NCBI GenBank assembly: GCA_002411175.1
Contig: DHRN01000058.1
Location: 1 to 7,937 of the forward strand
DNA: 7,937 nucleotides
Direction: 5' to 3'
Origin: Anaerolineaceae bacterium UBA5311
GTDB lineage: Bacteria; Chloroflexota; Anaerolineae; Anaerolineales; Anaerolineaceae
Position 1 is the stretch's first letter. The number at the start of each line of letters is the position of its first letter. Below the pieces are notes generated by a model. The model ran no database searches and was not told the origin of the DNA. It saw only the letters and a program-made list of their open reading frames with translations. A program made the position numbers and the translations under genes. Of the stretch, positions 6,060 through 7,937 are shown one piece after another.

Positions 6060-7319
6060 ATGCCAAACATGGATGAGTTTCTTGCAGTAATTTTAGGAGG
6101 AGGGCAAGGCAAGCGTCTTTTTCCACTGACCGCGGAACGCGCCAAACCCGCCGTCCCAATCGCTGGTAAGTATCGCTTGATCGATATTCCTATCAGCAAT
6201 TGTATCAACTCAGGTATCTTTAAAATTTCAGTGCTCACACAATTTTTGTCAGTATCGCTCCATCGCCATATTAGCCGTACCTACGTGTTTGACAACTTCC
6301 ATTCTGGCAGTGTCCAGATTTGGGCCGCTGAACAGAGCATGGAAAACACCGATTGGTACCAGGGCACGGCGGATGCCGTCCGCAAGCAGCGGTCTGAAAT
6401 CCTGACTACACGTGCCAAACATGTTCTGATTTTGGCTGGTGATCATCTTTATCGCATGGACTACGCCAAAATGGCTGAATTCCACCTGGATAACAATGCC
6501 GATATTACGGTCGCTGTCCAGCCGATTCTGAAAGAAGATGCCCACCGTTTTGGAATCCTCAAAAGCAGTGAAGATGGTCGAATCACCCGTTTTGCAGAAA
6601 AACCCAAGGATCCTGTAGTCCTGGGAGAAATGGTCAGCCGTGACGATCCCGCTTCGCCTTTTCTCGGGTCGATGGGTATCTACATATTCCGCATGGATGT
6701 ATTGATGGATGTGCTGAGGCATGACTATGCCGAACGCAAGATGGATGATTTTGGTGGTGACATTATTCCCTCACTGATTGAAAGAGGCAAACGGGTGTTT
6801 GGGTTTAATTTTGAAGGTTATTGGCGCGATATTGGAACGATCCGCACCTTCTATGAAACCAACCTCGAATTGACTGAGGATGATCCTCCCTTCGATTTCT
6901 TTGACCCAAAACATCCGATCTTTACCCACCCACGCTATCTCCCAGCCAGTCATATCAGCGGATGCAGCCTTAAAGAAGCCCTGGTAGCGGAAGGCAGCCA
7001 TATTCGCAACTCAACCATCCAACACTCAATCATCGGGCTGCGCAGCCAGATTGGAGCAGGAACGCAAATCAAAGATACGATCGTGATGGGCGGGGACTGG
7101 TATGGCAATCTTCGGAACGGAGCGCCCCTTGGCATTGGCAGGAATTGTTCAATTGAGTGTGCAATTATCGATAAAAACGCCAGTATTGGCGATAATGTGA
7201 TTATTGAACCATTCCCCAATGACGCCGAGATTGATGGTGATTATTACTACGTCAGGGAAGGAGTGGTGATTATTCCCAAACACACCACGATCCCTGCTGG
7301 CACGGTAATCAAGCCGTAA
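6060..7319 (+). CDS. glgC: Glucose-1-phosphate adenylyltransferase (ADP-glucose pyrophosphorylase)
   Basis: GlgC makes ADP-glucose and pyrophosphate from ATP and glucose-1-phosphate, the committed step of bacterial glycogen synthesis in the cytosol. The 419-aa protein opens with the nucleotidyltransferase signature GGGQGKRLFPLT (13-24). It continues with KPAVPIAGKYRLIDIPISNC, WYQGTADAVR (99-108), GDHLYRMDY (127-135, carrying the metal-binding and catalytic Asp) and FAEKP (178-182) with the sugar-phosphate-binding Lys181. YWRDIGTI lies near 254-261. A left-handed beta-helix follows with hexapeptide-like repeats (IRNSTI, IGLRSQIGAGTQI, IIDKNASIGDNV). The wording is closer to cyanobacterial/plant enzymes (PRYLPAS, IIDKN, VVIIPK...IPAGTVI) than to E. 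coli GlgC. Lysines matching the two 3-phosphoglycerate-binding positions of the cyanobacterial enzyme appear present (K372, K407). It starts 68 nt after recN and ends at a strong terminator. No other glycogen gene is in view. Confidence 0.95.
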   Translation: MPNMDEFLAVILGGGQGKRLFPLTAERAKPAVPIAGKYRLIDIPISNCINSGIFKISVLTQFLSVSLHRHISRTYVFDNFHSGSVQIWAAEQSMENTDWYQGTADAVRKQRSEILTTRAKHVLILAGDHLYRMDYAKMAEFHLDNNADITVAVQPILKEDAHRFGILKSSEDGRITRFAEKPKDPVVLGEMVSRDDPASPFLGSMGIYIFRMDVLMDVLRHDYAERKMDDFGGDIIPSLIERGKRVFGFNFEGYWRDIGTIRTFYETNLELTEDDPPFDFFDPKHPIFTHPRYLPASHISGCSLKEALVAEGSHIRNSTIQHSIIGLRSQIGAGTQIKDTIVMGGDWYGNLRNGAPLGIGRNCSIECAIIDKNASIGDNVIIEPFPNDAEIDGDYYYVREGVVIIPKHTTIPAGTVIKP

Positions 7320-7336
7320 TTACTTTTTAAGCCTGG

Positions 7337-7380
7337 AAACAAAAGCGGAGCGCAAAGTAACAAGCGCTCCGCTTTTGTTT
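7337..7380 (+). terminator. Strong rho-independent terminator after glgC
   Basis: A perfect 17-bp inverted repeat pairs 7337-7353 with 7364-7380 around a 10-nt loop (AAAGTAACAA). The core AGCGGAGCGC/GCGCTCCGCT is GC-rich, with an A-rich left foot and a T-rich right foot (TTTTGTTTTCTT). It starts 17 nt after the glgC stop. The A/T feet on both sides mean it could also work from the other direction. Confidence 0.9.
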
Positions 7381-7405
7381 TCTTGATAAGGCAGATTTTG
7401 TGTAA

Positions 7406-7623
7406 GGAACGTATACCTCGCGTTCCGGCGAAGCCATTTTTTCGTAGGGCGAGATTGAAAACACCTCGAATTTTCCGCTATTCGCACATTGTGTGTTTTC
7501 AATCCGCCGTGCAAAACCGTACACAATCACTCTTTAAGGTATTTGTTACGTTCAATTAATTGTGGATTTTATGGAAGGAGCAAGTACTGCTCGCTTCGCT
7601 CCCAGCATCATGACCACCTTCCG
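7406..7623 (+). repeat. 218-nt compound repeat block, copy 1 (REP/BIME-like)
   Basis: In order: hairpin 1, GGAACG...CGTTCC (7406-7426); the linker GGCGAAGCCA; then GTAG (7444-7447) leading into hairpin 2. Hairpin 2 is GGCG, bulged A7452, GATTGAAAACAC (7453-7464) paired with GTGTTTTCAATC CGCC (7493-7508), giving 16 bp and a 28-nt loop with an inner CGAAT/ATTCG pair. A third inverted repeat is GGAAGG (7573-7578) with CCTTCC (7617-7622), enclosing GAGCA-AGTAC-TGCTC. It differs from copy 2 at about 10 of 218 positions, without gaps. No frame in it resembles a protein family. The 25 nt before it, after the terminator, hold a GATAA (7385) that recurs before the other copies. Confidence 0.85.
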
Positions 7624-7650
7624 TACTTGACGATAACGATCTTTTCATTG

Positions 7651-7868
7651 GGAACGTGCACCGCGTGTTCCGGCGAAGCCATCTTTTCGTAGGGCGAGAT
7701 TGAAAACACCTCGAATTTTCCTCTATTCGCACATTGTGTGTTTTCAATCCGCCGTGCAAAACTGTACACTATCACTCTTTATGGTATTTGTTACGTTCAA
7801 TTGATTGTGGATTTTATGGAAGGAGCAAGTACTGCTCGCTTCGCTCCCAGCATCATGACCACCTTCCG
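7651..7868 (+). repeat. 218-nt compound repeat block, copy 2
   Basis: It has the same order of hairpins as copy 1. GTAG is at 7689-7692; hairpin 2 pairs 7693-7709 (bulged A7697) with 7738-7753, again with no change in the stem. The one difference within hairpin 2 falls in the loop (TTTTCCG versus TTTTCCT). The spacer to copy 1 (7624-7650, 27 nt) and the one after copy 2 (7869-7900, 32 nt) are unalike except for a GATAA 19-21 nt before the next GGAAC. The repeating unit is therefore a conserved block plus a variable spacer. Confidence 0.85.
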
Positions 7869-7900
7869 CACTGCCAGTCGATAAGGCAATACCGATATAG

Positions 7901-7937
7901 GGAACGAGCACCGAGCGTTCCGGCGAAGCCATCTTTT
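7901..7937 (+). repeat. Start of a third repeat copy, cut by window end
   Basis: GGAACG (7901-7906) and CGTTCC (7916-7921) form hairpin 1, followed by the shared GGCGAAGCCATCTTTT. It is preceded by ATAG where the left-end element has GTAG. The array therefore continues beyond the window for an unknown length. Confidence 0.8.

Noticed and set aside
7453..7504. GATTGAAAACAC resembles the GATTGAAAC end of many CRISPR repeats
   Set aside because: The copies are about 245 bp apart, the flanks are conserved, and the sequence is one arm of a long hairpin. There are no 30-40 nt unique spacers and no cas gene.
7556..7759. Short open frames across the repeat array on the minus strand (also 7320-7530 and 7744-7932)
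   Set aside because: They translate the repeat itself; the same peptide runs recur in each copy, there is no start signal, and the low-complexity Ser/Arg-rich sequence resembles no protein family.

Overview
The window looks like a chromosomal segment of a free-living bacterium with roughly balanced base composition. The best guess is Chloroflexota, possibly Anaerolineae. Three things suggest this: a riboflavin/thiamine-precursor-like ABC transporter of a kind common in that phylum, a cyanobacterial/plant-type GlgC, and abundant short palindromic repeats between genes. This is inference, because the window holds no rRNA or other marker gene.

Layout. Positions 1-248 are non-coding and hold a mosaic of short palindromic repeats. 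Positions 249-2790 (minus strand) hold a compact three-gene ABC importer operon, transcribed in the order permease, lipoprotein substrate-binding protein, ATPase. A good sigma70-like promoter (-35 TTGACC, -10 TACAAT) lies just upstream, leaving a leader of only about 20 nt and no room for a riboswitch. Positions 2892-5991 (plus strand) hold a divergent operon: NAD kinase, a small zinc-ribbon membrane protein of unknown function, and RecN. The genes overlap by 8 nt and are separated by 6 nt. The NAD kinase transcript may be nearly leaderless. Positions 6060-7319 hold glgC (ADP-glucose pyrophosphorylase) with its own predicted promoter and Shine-Dalgarno sequence, closed by a perfect 17-bp hairpin terminator at 7337-7380.

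Positions 7381-7937 carry no credible gene. They hold a head-to-tail array: a 218-nt block present twice at about 95% identity, separated by spacers of 27 and 32 nt, plus the first 37 nt of a third copy cut by the window end. Parts of the same family occur at 16-168, partly inverted. Key hairpins begin immediately after a GTAG tetranucleotide. One hairpin keeps its foot and a single bulged A while the distal stem sequence is swapped for a different self-complementary one. This architecture recalls REP/BIME elements processed by RAYT (TnpA_REP, Y1 HUH) transposases. No transposase lies in the window, so the assignment is a hypothesis, but it is the most unusual signal here.

Functionally the genes are housekeeping: cofactor or vitamin-type uptake, NADP synthesis, recombinational repair and glycogen synthesis. 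The unknown membrane protein is inserted between nadK and recN, which are neighbours in many bacteria.
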